A stretch of 35,929 nt of DNA from Bacteroidota bacterium (GTDB taxonomy: Bacteria; Bacteroidota; Rhodothermia; Rhodothermales; JAHQVL01): assembly GCA_039111535.1 (NCBI GenBank), contig JBCCIM010000043.1, positions 1 through 35,929 on the forward strand, written 5' to 3'. A program made the translations under genes and the position numbers. Numbering within the stretch: the first letter of the stretch is position 1; each line of letters opens with the position of its first letter. Shown piece after piece: positions 8,065 through 17,080 of the stretch. The notes under the pieces are model-generated. The model was given only the letters and a program-made list of their open reading frames with translations. It was not told where the DNA came from and made no database searches.

Positions 8065-9711
8065 ATGGTAACCAACTATTTCACGCTGAAGGCACTTGCT
8101 GAATCCTGGTCAGCGGAAATGACCGGTTGTATTGTAGGTGATGTTTATTCCCAATCACGCGACGAACTCACCATCGCGCTGGCATCCAAATCTGACACCT
8201 GGATGCTGCGCGCCTCAACCCACCCATCGCTGCAATTTATTTTCAGGAGTGCCGGGTACAACAAAGCGCGACGGAATGTAGCTGCACTCTTTCCTGGTGT
8301 GCTCGACAAATCCATCCAGCACATCAGCCTCGCTGAACGCGACCGCGTTTTGTTTATCACCTTCGAGGACAACACCCGACTCCAGTTTACCCTCTTTGGT
8401 CCACGGGCCAATGTCTTACATGTCGGCCCGGATAACGTCATCCTGGACGCGTTCCAGCGCAAAGAGCAGTTGGTTGGTACAGCGGCACCCCCGACGCGAC
8501 CAGCAGCTGTTGTAGATACTTTAGCGGCGCTTAAAGCACGTTGGCATATTGACAAGAAAACAACCACGCGCGCAGTTACTTCCGCATTTCCTTTTTTCAA
8601 TGCAGACCTCGCACGAGAGGTTGTACACCAGGCCGGCCCCTTGCCGGCAAATCCCGCAGACGTCGATGCATCCGGTTTAGCCAGCATTTTTAAAGCTGCA
8701 AGCGACCTTGCGCAACAGCTCACCTCACCTGCCCCCATAATCTACTGGCAAGGAAAGCGTGCGGTCCAGTTTGCGCTGGTCCCGCTAAACCAACAGACGG
8801 ATACCCGCGAAGAACCGTTTGAGACCGTTGACAAGGCTGTAACCATTTACGTCCGCCGACGCCTCGGCCAACGCGCGTTTGATGCCGTATACTTGCCACT
8901 GGAAAAAGCCCTCACAGCAGCACGAGACAACCACGCCGCCCGGCTTGAAACCATGCTTACCTCGCTCAGCGAGGGCAGCCGCGCAGACAAATACGAACGC
9001 TGGGGGCACCTGCTCATGGCAGCACAGGCCGACGTACCGCAACAAACCGAAGAAGTAACGCTGCCAGACCTTTTTGCAAACAACGAAGCGGTGACAATAC
9101 CGCTCGACCCCGCACTGACAGCTGTAGAAAATGCACAACGGTATTATGAGAAAGCCCGCAAAACGCGGCAGGCACGGGTACATGCAGAAGAGCGGCTTGC
9201 GATAACCGAACAACGCCAAATGGAAGCAGCTTCGTTGCTGGAAGCCTTACAGACCAAAGAGACACGCGCCGACGTGGAGAAGTTTGAAAAAGCCAACAAA
9301 GACAAACTGGCGTATTTCCTGGGCCATCAAAGTTCAAACCAGCCGCAAATTCCCTTTCGTCGATTCCCTCTATCAGCCGGCTATGAAGTGTGGGTAGGTA
9401 AAAACGCAAAGCAGAACGACGCCCTTACGTTTCAATATGCGCGGAAATTCGATTTTTGGATGCACGCGCGCGGTGTCCCCGGATCACATGCCGTGCTGCG
9501 CCGGCCCGGACGAACAGCAACACCCGGCAAACATATTCTCGAACAGGCCGCGGGTATAGCAGCCTACTACAGCAAAGCACGTGGCAGCGCACTGGTACCC
9601 GTAATTATTACCGAAAGAAAGTATGTCCGTAAACCCCGTGGCGCCGCTGCCGGCGCTGTGCTTGTGGAAAAAGAACAGGTTTTACTCGTAGAGCCCATCT
9701 TGCCCGACTGA
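8065..9711 (+). CDS. rqcH: Ribosome quality control factor RqcH / Rqc2-like NFACT protein
   Basis: 548 residues, the usual length for NFACT proteins. The N-terminal NFACT-N domain (about 1-250) contains the D93-R94 pair in LAERDRVL, matching the conserved Asp-Arg needed for tRNA binding in RqcH. A helical, coiled-coil-like middle (about 280-420) includes the charged run YYEKARKTRQARVHAEERL. The NFACT-R domain (about 430-545) carries DFWMHARGVPGSHAVLR (463-479) and RKYVRKPRGAAAGAV (518-532). The family binds the 50S subunit blocked by peptidyl-tRNA and adds C-terminal alanine tails to stalled chains. It also goes by the older name FbpA, a fibronectin-binding label that fits poorly here. It is the last gene of the plus-strand run that begins at 4317. 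Confidence 0.92.
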   Translation: MVTNYFTLKALAESWSAEMTGCIVGDVYSQSRDELTIALASKSDTWMLRASTHPSLQFIFRSAGYNKARRNVAALFPGVLDKSIQHISLAERDRVLFITFEDNTRLQFTLFGPRANVLHVGPDNVILDAFQRKEQLVGTAAPPTRPAAVVDTLAALKARWHIDKKTTTRAVTSAFPFFNADLAREVVHQAGPLPANPADVDASGLASIFKAASDLAQQLTSPAPIIYWQGKRAVQFALVPLNQQTDTREEPFETVDKAVTIYVRRRLGQRAFDAVYLPLEKALTAARDNHAARLETMLTSLSEGSRADKYERWGHLLMAAQADVPQQTEEVTLPDLFANNEAVTIPLDPALTAVENAQRYYEKARKTRQARVHAEERLAITEQRQMEAASLLEALQTKETRADVEKFEKANKDKLAYFLGHQSSNQPQIPFRRFPLSAGYEVWVGKNAKQNDALTFQYARKFDFWMHARGVPGSHAVLRRPGRTATPGKHILEQAAGIAAYYSKARGSALVPVIITERKYVRKPRGAAAGAVLVEKEQVLLVEPILPD

Positions 9712-9979
9712 GGTGTACGGAACATTAAACAGGGATTCCATTTAATTTGCCCAAATCATCACAGTAATTTCCTCTCGTGGCAGGGCCCGATGTAACGATA
9801 TAAGTTCGGCTGCTGCGTCTACATTGTAATCATAGCCCATTGCCGGCGCTTGGGTGCGCTATTATTCCAAGAATTAGTCTTTTCACGCACCCAGACTTGT
9901 ATTGATTGACCCCTTCACGCATCAGCGGCCATATATTCAGGCCCTATTTTAAACATTGAATTAAGCATAATTATACATC

Positions 9980-10798
9980 ATGAATTGGTGGGAAGCGGCG
10001 CTGTTAGGACTGATCCAGGGTTTAACCGAGTTTTTACCTATCTCATCTTCAGGTCACCTGGTCCTGGGTAAATACTTGCTGGGGCTGACAGATGCAGCAG
10101 CAGACAATGTAACCTTCGAAGTATTTGTCCACTTTGGCACAGCCCTGAGTATTTTGACGGTTTACAAAGACCGCATCTTGAAAATTATTACCGGCACATT
10201 GGGCGCACTTGTGAAACCTGGTAAAATTGTGCAGTCCTACCAGGAAAACGACGCGTTTCGAACAGCGATGTATATTCTGATTACGCTTGTGCCAACAGGT
10301 ATTACCTACATTTTTTTGAAGGACTTCTTCGAAGCAAAGTTTAATGACCCACGCTTTGTTTGCGGGATGTTGTTTGTTACAGGCATTTTGCTGTTGCTCA
10401 CCTTGTTAAGGAAAAATCCCCAGGGAAAAATGACAGCACTCAAAGCCGTTGTGACCGGCATTGCGCAATCAGCAGCCATGATCCCCGGAATATCGAGATC
10501 CGGCTCAACGATCTGCGCTGCGTTGTATCAGAATGTGTCGCCCCAACGGGCTGCCGACTTTTCGTTTCTAATGCTGCTGCCTGTTGTGCTTGGTGCAACC
10601 CTGATCCAGGGGCTTGAAATCCTGGAGCACGGATTTACACTGGGATGGGCACCATTGGTGATTGGAACCGTTGTAGCTTATGTATCAGGCATCATCGCCA
10701 TCAAAATGATGCTCGATTTTGTTCGGCGCGGTAATCTGCAGTATTTTGCCTATTACTGCTTTGCTGCCGGCGCCCTCGGATTGTGGTTGATCCCTTAA
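9980..10798 (+). CDS. uppP: Undecaprenyl-diphosphatase UppP (BacA)
   Basis: A 272-residue polytopic inner membrane enzyme. It removes a phosphate from undecaprenyl diphosphate to recycle the lipid carrier for peptidoglycan and other glycans. The first signature is GLTEFLPISSSGHLVLG, with E17, the Ser cluster 22-24 and H26. The second is IPGISRSGSTI, with the catalytic Arg, in the second half. About eight hydrophobic segments are seen and the length is standard. High levels of this protein give bacitracin resistance in other bacteria. It stands alone, with 268 bases before it and 237 after; the upstream gap holds no feature I can name beyond A/T-rich sequence right before the ATG. Confidence 0.95.
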   Translation: MNWWEAALLGLIQGLTEFLPISSSGHLVLGKYLLGLTDAAADNVTFEVFVHFGTALSILTVYKDRILKIITGTLGALVKPGKIVQSYQENDAFRTAMYILITLVPTGITYIFLKDFFEAKFNDPRFVCGMLFVTGILLLLTLLRKNPQGKMTALKAVVTGIAQSAAMIPGISRSGSTICAALYQNVSPQRAADFSFLMLLPVVLGATLIQGLEILEHGFTLGWAPLVIGTVVAYVSGIIAIKMMLDFVRRGNLQYFAYYCFAAGALGLWLIP

Positions 10799-11024
10799 TC
10801 CAACAAAAAAAGCTACACTTACCTGATGCGCCTAAAGAATAAATACAATATATTTGCTGGCTCGAATCATTATTTATACTAACTCACAGACTGGCTTGCC
10901 CCGGTAACTCCCGACTGCATATTCATCCTCACGCTCTGTGGGTGATGCCCTCGATTTTAGATTATTCCAGCCAATCCGATTAAGAGGGTTGGTCCCATTT
11001 ATGCAAGCCCCTCTCGCTAACTGT

Positions 11025-11034
11025 CTATAATTCT
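11025..11034 (+). promoter_or_regulatory. Candidate -10 element at the regulator start
   Basis: The ten bases ctataattct (TATAAT at 11026-11031) sit directly before the ATG at 11036. They repeat exactly the ten bases found before the flavoprotein gene (1007-1016). A promoter here would make a nearly leaderless message. No clear -35 element is present. Confidence 0.3.
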
Positions 11035-11035
11035 C

Positions 11036-12508
11036 ATGGGATTTCGCATCTTCGTTGTTGACGACGATCGCCACTACGCCCGCATGATCAGCTACCATCT
11101 GGACAAAAATCCAGATTATACGGTAACGGTCTTTGCCGATGGCCAAGAAGTGCTCGACAAACTTGATGATCAACCTCACCTCCTCGTACTGGACATTATG
11201 ATGCCCGGCATTGGTGGAATTGAGACGCTCAAAAAAATCAAGGAAAAACTACCCGACGTACCTGTCATCATGGTATCAGCGCAGGGGGTGGTAGATACCG
11301 CCGTTGAAGCCATGAAAGAAGGGGCTTACGATTATATCACCAAGGGACGCGACGACCTGAACAAGTTGTCTATTGTTGTTAAAAACGCCCTTGAGAAAGT
11401 ATCGCTGGCCCAAGAACTGGAGTCTTTACGCGAAGAGGTTACTTCCCAGTATGGCATTGAAGGCATCATTGGTGAAAGCCAGGCCATGCAATCTTCCTAT
11501 CGCCTTATCCACAAAACCTTGCGAGGTGACCTTACGGTAGCCATTCAGGGAGAGAGTGGTACGGGTAAAGAACTTGTTGCACGTGCCATCCATTTCAACT
11601 CACCGCGCAAAAACGGGACGTTCGTCGTGGTCAACTGTGCGGCCATTCCCCGTGAGTTGATGGAGAGCGAGTTTTTCGGACACGAAAAAGGCTCGTTTAC
11701 CGGTGCGCACGCCAGAAAAATTGGTAAGTTTGAACAGGCACACGGCGGTACCATCTTCCTCGACGAAATTGGCGAACTGGACCTCGACTTGCAGGCAAAG
11801 CTGCTTCGTGCGCTTCAGAACTACGAAATCCAGCGCGTTGGCGGAAATGAAACCATCAAGTTTGACGCCCGCGTTATTTCGGCGACAAACAGGGATATCA
11901 TCCCCATGATTCGCAAAGGCAAGTTCAGAGAAGACCTGTACTACCGCCTGTTCCAGTTCCCGATTCACCTGCCCCCACTCAGGGAGCGGGAGAAAGATGT
12001 GATTTTGCTTGCCAATCACTTCCTGAAAAGCTACCTCAAGTCACATCCTGAGTTTAAAGGCAAAACCCTTTCTTCTGAAGCCCGCCGTGCCATCCTTAAT
12101 TATAAATGGCCAGGGAACGTGCGCGAGATGAAGAGTGCTATTGAGCGGGCAATCCTGATTTCGGATGCAAACGAGATCAGTGTTAATGACATGATGCTCA
12201 ATGCGCGCACTATGATTTCGCCATGGGAAGAACGCTCTCAGCACACCATGCAGGAGTCAAGCTATGCGCCGGCAACGCAACCTCTGAACGGAGAACACGG
12301 TATAGTGGAAGAATCCGCAGACGCGATAGCCGGCATTTCGCTCGGAGGCAATGGCAACGCAATTGTCTCTCTTGAAGAGATCAAACATAAAGCTGTTGAA
12401 CGCGCTTATCGTATCTGTGATGGGAATGTGGACAAGGCAGCCGTAGAACTTGGCATTGGCCGGGCTACCATGTACAGACTCCTCAAAAAGTACGAGCTGA
12501 TTGGCTAG
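11036..12508 (+). CDS. Sigma-54-dependent response regulator (NtrC family)
   Basis: 490 residues in three parts. A receiver domain (1-120) has acidic residues D10-D11, phosphorylation site D53 and K103. An AAA+ domain (about 143-385) has Walker A GESGTGKE (172-179), the sigma-54-contacting loop GSFTGA (219-224), Walker B FLDEIGEL (241-248), the arginine-finger region FREDLYYRL and sensor II WPGNVREM. A Fis-type helix-turn-helix lies at 451-488. The loop has Ser in place of the usual Ala (GAFTGA), a known natural variant. A linker of about 60 residues separates AAA+ from the DNA-binding domain. It should activate sigma-54 promoters on phosphorylation. No histidine kinase is adjacent, so it is an orphan here; targets unknown. 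Confidence 0.93.
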   Translation: MGFRIFVVDDDRHYARMISYHLDKNPDYTVTVFADGQEVLDKLDDQPHLLVLDIMMPGIGGIETLKKIKEKLPDVPVIMVSAQGVVDTAVEAMKEGAYDYITKGRDDLNKLSIVVKNALEKVSLAQELESLREEVTSQYGIEGIIGESQAMQSSYRLIHKTLRGDLTVAIQGESGTGKELVARAIHFNSPRKNGTFVVVNCAAIPRELMESEFFGHEKGSFTGAHARKIGKFEQAHGGTIFLDEIGELDLDLQAKLLRALQNYEIQRVGGNETIKFDARVISATNRDIIPMIRKGKFREDLYYRLFQFPIHLPPLREREKDVILLANHFLKSYLKSHPEFKGKTLSSEARRAILNYKWPGNVREMKSAIERAILISDANEISVNDMMLNARTMISPWEERSQHTMQESSYAPATQPLNGEHGIVEESADAIAGISLGGNGNAIVSLEEIKHKAVERAYRICDGNVDKAAVELGIGRATMYRLLKKYELIG

Positions 12509-12614
12509 AACCATCGAGACCTTTGCGTAACCATTGTAATTACGCGGATTCGGGCTTATTCTTGCGTATTGTCAGACTCGCCTCTCAGTATTCAACACTC
12601 GGCACCTGATCTGT

Positions 12615-13430
12615 ATGAGATTAAGCCCCTACGAAAAAGAAGTCCAACGCGAAATTGAGCAATGGCAGCACGGAGAAGCTTCACTTTTGGTGAAAGCACT
12701 CAGCTGGGCGATGCAACCCATGGACTGGGTAGTGAATCAGGTTGTCCCAGAGGACATGCTCGATCAGGCAAGTACTGCCGTCGAGCAATTCCTCTCAGTG
12801 CTGAACAATGCATCCGAGTGGACTTACGATGCTGACGACTTGCTCAAACGCGCGCAGGAAAGGGGCCTGGAAGCTGAAACGATCGCCGACTTGCGCGACC
12901 AGCCACTCGAAACGCTTGATGAACTGGCCAAGGGGCTTTTTACGCAGAATGCCATGCTGGCAGCCATCGAAGGTGGTGGTACCGGACTTGGTGGCGCGGT
13001 ACTTATTGCGGCTGATATTCCCTTGCTCTTCGGCATTAACTTTCGTCTGATTCAGCAAATTGGCGCTACTTACTGGTTTGAACTCAAAGGGCCCGATTTT
13101 CAACCGCTTGTCCTGTCGATTTTCAACGTAGCTGCCTCGGGAGAAACCCGCTCAAAAAACGACGCTATCCGTGAAATCAGTGTTGCCGGCGCCGCATTTG
13201 CCAATGACCTGAATTACAAAGGCCGGGTAACGGGCACGCTACGCGACCAAAACAGGCACTTGCCGCGGGAAATTGCGAAGAACATTGTCGGCCGTAAAAT
13301 TGCACAAACCATCCCCATCGCCGGCGCTGCTGTAGGCGCTGGAATTAACTACTGGTTTACAACAGAAACAGCGGAAACAACCTATATGCTTTTCCGCGCG
13401 CTGTACCTGGAACGCAAAGAAAGAATCTAA
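12615..13430 (+). CDS. EcsC-family protein
   Basis: 271 residues matching the EcsC family as I know it: an N-terminal helix with YEKEVQREIEQW, a middle glycine-rich hydrophobic block (EGGGTGLGGAVLIAADIP followed by NFRLIQQIG, about 117-146), and a late Ala/Gly-rich block (IPIAGAAVGAGINYWFT). The family is named after a Bacillus subtilis ABC-exporter operon gene, but many members, like this one, lie away from any exporter, and their biochemical role is not known. The hydrophobic blocks suggest membrane association. It lies 106 bases after the regulator gene and 112 before der; no Shine-Dalgarno sequence is present. Confidence 0.85.
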   Translation: MRLSPYEKEVQREIEQWQHGEASLLVKALSWAMQPMDWVVNQVVPEDMLDQASTAVEQFLSVLNNASEWTYDADDLLKRAQERGLEAETIADLRDQPLETLDELAKGLFTQNAMLAAIEGGGTGLGGAVLIAADIPLLFGINFRLIQQIGATYWFELKGPDFQPLVLSIFNVAASGETRSKNDAIREISVAGAAFANDLNYKGRVTGTLRDQNRHLPREIAKNIVGRKIAQTIPIAGAAVGAGINYWFTTETAETTYMLFRALYLERKERI

Positions 13431-13542
13431 TCGCCCACTTGTTGGTTTCTAGTTGCGCTTTTGTCGATTTTAGCCGGCATTAACCCCGCCTTTGCGGTGT
13501 GTTGGCTTTACGACGCCATTCAGTAATTAGCAGCCAGAATCC

Positions 13543-14850
13543 ATGTCGCTCGTCGCCATTGTAGGCCGGCCCAACGTTGGCAAGTCCACCTTATTCAATC
13601 GGCTTACGGAAGTTAAACAAGCCATCGTGCACGATGAGCCGGGCGTTACCCGTGACCGCATCTACGGACAGGTAGAATGGAACGGCGTGGTCTTCTCGCT
13701 TACCGATACAGGCGGCTACGTCTCCGACTCCTCAGACCGCTTTGAAGCCGCCATCCGCGAACAGGTAGAACTGGCCACCGAAGAAGCTGACTTGCTGTTG
13801 ATGGTTGTGGATGTAGAAACCGGCATTACGGACCTTGACCAGTCTGTTGCCCAAATGCTTAGGAGAACACAGAAACCCGTCATTCTGCTCGCCAACAAAG
13901 CCGACAACAAAGAACGCCGGTGGGATGCCAACGTGTTTTATCAACTCGGCATCCCCGACGTATTCCCGGTCAGTTCGATCAATGGCTCGGGTACGGGCGA
14001 AGTGCTGGATGCGATTGTCGAAAACCTGCCGCCACCGCCACCCGAGGGTAAAAATGACGACAGGCCACACATTGCATTGATTGGCCGGCCGAACGTGGGC
14101 AAGTCGTCTATATCCAATGCGCTGCTGAACCAGAACCGGTCGATTGTAACTGAAATTAGTGGCACCACACGCGACTCTATCAACTCGGTAATGAAATACC
14201 ACGGGCAGGAAATTGTCCTGGTAGACACGGCCGGCTTGCGCCGAAAGGCACGCGTGAAGGAAAATGTAGAGTTTTACGCCAACCTGAGGACCGAGCGGGC
14301 CATTCAGCACTGCGATGTTGCCGTGCTCCTGCTCGACGCAACCCAGGGCCTCGAAGCCCAGGATATTCGGGTGCTCAAACAGGCTGAAACCATGTCAAAA
14401 GGCCTTGTGCTGGCCATCAACAAGTGGGATCTGATCGAGAAGGAAACCAATACCGAACGTGATTACATGCGGTTGATTAAAGAGCGGTTGAAAACGCTCG
14501 ATTATGTCCCCATTGTCACTGTTTCAGCATTGACCAAACAAAGGCTGCATAAACTGATAGACCGGGCGCTTGCCGTTCACCAACAGCGCGGCTACCGGGT
14601 CCCCACCAGCAAACTGAACGATGCACTTCGTGCAGCAGTTGAACGCACACCGCCGCCGTACTACCGCAACAGGCCTGTCAAAATCAAGTACGCAACCCAG
14701 ATCCGTGAAAACCCGCCCGTAATTACCTTTTTCTGTAATTACCCAAAAGGGGTGCGCGAGCCCTACCAGCGGTATCTCGCCAACAGGTTGCGCGAATCGT
14801 TTAATTTTGAAGGCGTGCCGCTCAAATTGACCTTCAAATCCAAATCTTAG
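13543..14850 (+). CDS. der: Ribosome assembly GTPase Der (EngA)
   Basis: 435 residues with the double GTPase layout unique to Der. G domain 1 has GRPNVGKS at 8-15, DTGG at 55-58 and NKAD at 118-121. G domain 2 has GRPNVGKS at 181-188, DTAG at 228-231 and NKWD at 293-296. A C-terminal KH-like domain (about 350-435) follows. The acidic linker between domains includes a run of six prolines (NLPPPPPEG). The protein acts in late 50S subunit maturation and is essential in most bacteria. The start ATG puts the first strand right at the N-terminus, as is usual. It stands between an EcsC gene and holA with its own upstream gap. Confidence 0.97.
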   Translation: MSLVAIVGRPNVGKSTLFNRLTEVKQAIVHDEPGVTRDRIYGQVEWNGVVFSLTDTGGYVSDSSDRFEAAIREQVELATEEADLLLMVVDVETGITDLDQSVAQMLRRTQKPVILLANKADNKERRWDANVFYQLGIPDVFPVSSINGSGTGEVLDAIVENLPPPPPEGKNDDRPHIALIGRPNVGKSSISNALLNQNRSIVTEISGTTRDSINSVMKYHGQEIVLVDTAGLRRKARVKENVEFYANLRTERAIQHCDVAVLLLDATQGLEAQDIRVLKQAETMSKGLVLAINKWDLIEKETNTERDYMRLIKERLKTLDYVPIVTVSALTKQRLHKLIDRALAVHQQRGYRVPTSKLNDALRAAVERTPPPYYRNRPVKIKYATQIRENPPVITFFCNYPKGVREPYQRYLANRLRESFNFEGVPLKLTFKSKS

Positions 14851-15004
14851 CCGGCTACTTCCGCATGTTTCCTCTTGACGGCCAGACCTTGCATTTTGCA
14901 AGCATGTAACACATCAAGCCTAAAAAAAATCAAACAGAGGCGTGCGCATCCAAAATAATTACATTCGGAAGCGCTATTTGGTTTATTTACCCCTTTACAG
15001 TTGG

Positions 15005-15035
15005 TTGTTATTTATTAGATTCTGGCTTATATACT
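15005..15035 (+). promoter_or_regulatory. Candidate promoter upstream of holA
   Basis: TTGTTA (15005-15010) and TATACT (15030-15035) lie in a 293-base A/T-rich gap before holA. Their 19-base spacing is longer than ideal; TTATAT at 15027-15032 would give 16. The gap otherwise shows no gene. Weak evidence. Confidence 0.25.
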
Positions 15036-15143
15036 AAATCAGCCACCTGAATCGTTACACTCAAGACGACCATCTCTTAGTTGTCGCGCTTTCTTGAAGT
15101 GTAGTATAAGCAAGGGACTTTACTTTAGACCCTGGAATAAAGC

Positions 15144-16202
15144 ATGTCGGCTAAAGGTCTAACATATGAGCAGTTGGAGACGTCGTTTAAACACGGCAAT
15201 TTCAAACCTGTGTACTTTTTGTACGGCTCCGAACGGTTTTTAATGAATCAGCTGCAATCCTTGCTGATCGAAAAGGCCCTGGCACCGCATGAACGCGATT
15301 TCAACTTTGACCTCTTATATGGTCCGGAGGCAGACGCAAACCAGGTTATTGGTCTGTGCGCGAGCTTTCCTGCAATGGCCCAACGACGCGTGGTGATCGT
15401 CAGAGACTTCGAACAGCTGAAGGATAACAAGCGATTTTCGCATTATGCAAAGCAACCCAACCCCTCCACTATAGTCTTGTTACTGTGCGGCAAAAAGCCA
15501 AACCTGTCGACACAGCCATACCGAGACTTGAAAGCCAATGCAGCTTGGGGCGAATTCAAGCCCCTTTATGACAACCAGGTGCCGGGCTGGATTAGCAAGC
15601 GCCTGAAAACTCGTCAGGTCCAAGCTGACGCAATGGCAATACAGCGACTGTCCGATTATCTGGGCACTGACCTGCAAGCCATAGAGTCAGAAATAGACAA
15701 ACTTGTCACATATTGTGGCGGAAAACCGCAAATTACGGGGGATGACATCGTGCGAGCCAGCGGCCAAACGCGCGATTTTAATGTATTTGAGTTGCAAAAA
15801 GCAATTGGTGAAGCACGACATAATGACGCACAAAATATCACGGAACAGTTGTTGCGCCAAGCTTCAAACAAACGCGGTGAAGCGCTGATGATTGTTTCAG
15901 TACTCACCTCGTACTTCACGAAACTCTGGAAGCTGACGTATTTTCAGCACAAGAATGTGCCAGAAAAATCGCTGTCTTCGCGGGTAGGTGTTTCACCTTA
16001 TTTCATAAAAGAGTATTTGAAAAGTCTGCGTTTTTACAACAGAAACGCGATTGCCGGCGCTTTTGCCACGTTACTTGCTGCAGATTATGAATTAAAAGGA
16101 GGAGCGAACAGAGACACGCAACTGATACTAACTTTACTCCTTAGGCGATTGGTACCAAACGCCTTACCTAACAATCCGCGAAATACCGTCGTTCGCCGAT
16201 GA
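15144..16202 (+). CDS. holA: DNA polymerase III subunit delta
   Basis: 352 residues with the pattern of HolA, the clamp-loader subunit that opens the sliding clamp. The opening is FKPVYFLYGSERFLMNQ. A strand with QRRVVIVRDFEQLK follows in the first domain, then the TIVLLLCGKKPNLSTQPYR segment. The region LSDYLGTDLQAIESEIDKLVTYCGG sits in the domain II helix bundle, followed by FNVFELQKAIG. The C-terminal domain mediates oligomerisation with other clamp-loader subunits. There is no functional ATP site, as expected for delta. It lies 79 bases before the ECF sigma factor gene on the same strand and may be transcribed with it. Confidence 0.93.
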   Translation: MSAKGLTYEQLETSFKHGNFKPVYFLYGSERFLMNQLQSLLIEKALAPHERDFNFDLLYGPEADANQVIGLCASFPAMAQRRVVIVRDFEQLKDNKRFSHYAKQPNPSTIVLLLCGKKPNLSTQPYRDLKANAAWGEFKPLYDNQVPGWISKRLKTRQVQADAMAIQRLSDYLGTDLQAIESEIDKLVTYCGGKPQITGDDIVRASGQTRDFNVFELQKAIGEARHNDAQNITEQLLRQASNKRGEALMIVSVLTSYFTKLWKLTYFQHKNVPEKSLSSRVGVSPYFIKEYLKSLRFYNRNAIAGAFATLLAADYELKGGANRDTQLILTLLLRRLVPNALPNNPRNTVVRR

Positions 16203-16281
16203 TGTAACGATAGTATGTTCAGATTGTACACATATTCGTAACAAGTTGTGTACGACCCGCACAGATTCAAGCAAGCCTGAT

Positions 16282-16947
16282 ATGCCAAAATCATTAGCAA
16301 AGAAAAATCGCAAGCGTAGCCCTCGTAAAACGGCCCCCCATAGCCATTACGAGATGCTCGTTGATATGAGCGATGAGGACTTAATGTCCTTTTTCCAGGC
16401 AGGAACCGTAGAGGCTTTTGACCTGCTCGTAAGCAGATACAAAGATCCGCTTACGAATTATATTTATCGCTTCCTCGGTGACATGAAGGAGTGCGAAGAT
16501 CTGCTGCAAGAAACGTTTCTCCGCGTTTACCGCAACCGCCATTCTTATCGGCGCATTGCGAAGTTTTCGACCTGGTTGTATACCATTGCAGGTAACCTTG
16601 CGCGGTCTGAATACCGCAAACGCAAGCGCCGCCGGCTCTACTCCTTGCAGTCTGTCAACCGCGATGAAGAAGAGTTCGAGGTAGAGATTCCAGATGAAAC
16701 ATTCTCTCCGGACAGGCATACCGAGAGTACCATCCAAGATTATTATATTCAGGAAGCGCTCAAACAAATACCTGAAGAATTCCGAGAAGTAGTTGTTCTA
16801 CGTGATGTACAGCAGCTTGCTTATGAGGAAATCGCCGAAATCACCGGATTGCCTATGGGCACGGTCAAGAGTCGAATCAATCGTGGTCGAACGAAACTTC
16901 AGGCGCTTCTCAAGGATGTGTATTCACCCCATCCCATGGGGCACTAA
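16282..16947 (+). CDS. ECF-type RNA polymerase sigma factor
   Basis: 221 residues from the ATG at 16282; an in-frame alternative start at 16246 adds 12 residues. A basic N-terminal tail of about 25 residues (KKNRKRSPRK) precedes region 2. Region 2 contains FDLLVSRYKDPLTNYIYRFL and CEDLLQETFLRVYRN and ends with FSTWLYTIAGNLARSEYRKR. An acidic linker follows, then region 4 with IPEEFREVVVLRDVQQL and the helix-turn-helix YEEIAEITGLPMGTVKSRINRGR. No regions 1 or 3 are present, which defines the ECF group. It probably directs an envelope or stress regulon under control of the next gene, a putative membrane anti-sigma factor 133 bases downstream. The basic N-terminal extension is a little unusual. 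Confidence 0.93.
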   Translation: MPKSLAKKNRKRSPRKTAPHSHYEMLVDMSDEDLMSFFQAGTVEAFDLLVSRYKDPLTNYIYRFLGDMKECEDLLQETFLRVYRNRHSYRRIAKFSTWLYTIAGNLARSEYRKRKRRRLYSLQSVNRDEEEFEVEIPDETFSPDRHTESTIQDYYIQEALKQIPEEFREVVVLRDVQQLAYEEIAEITGLPMGTVKSRINRGRTKLQALLKDVYSPHPMGH

Positions 16948-17080
16948 TCGACCAGTATTGACCGCCGGGATTTGAAAAAACCCTGATGGGACGCAAAAAG
17001 GAGCTCACTTCCTTATTTGTTTTTCCCATGTGCGATTTCTTGGAATTGATTCTTGATTCTGGAATCAGCTTCGTACAGAT

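Noticed and set aside
13487-13498. Possible terminator ccgc-cttt-gcgg before der
   Set aside because: The stem is only four pairs and no T-run follows.
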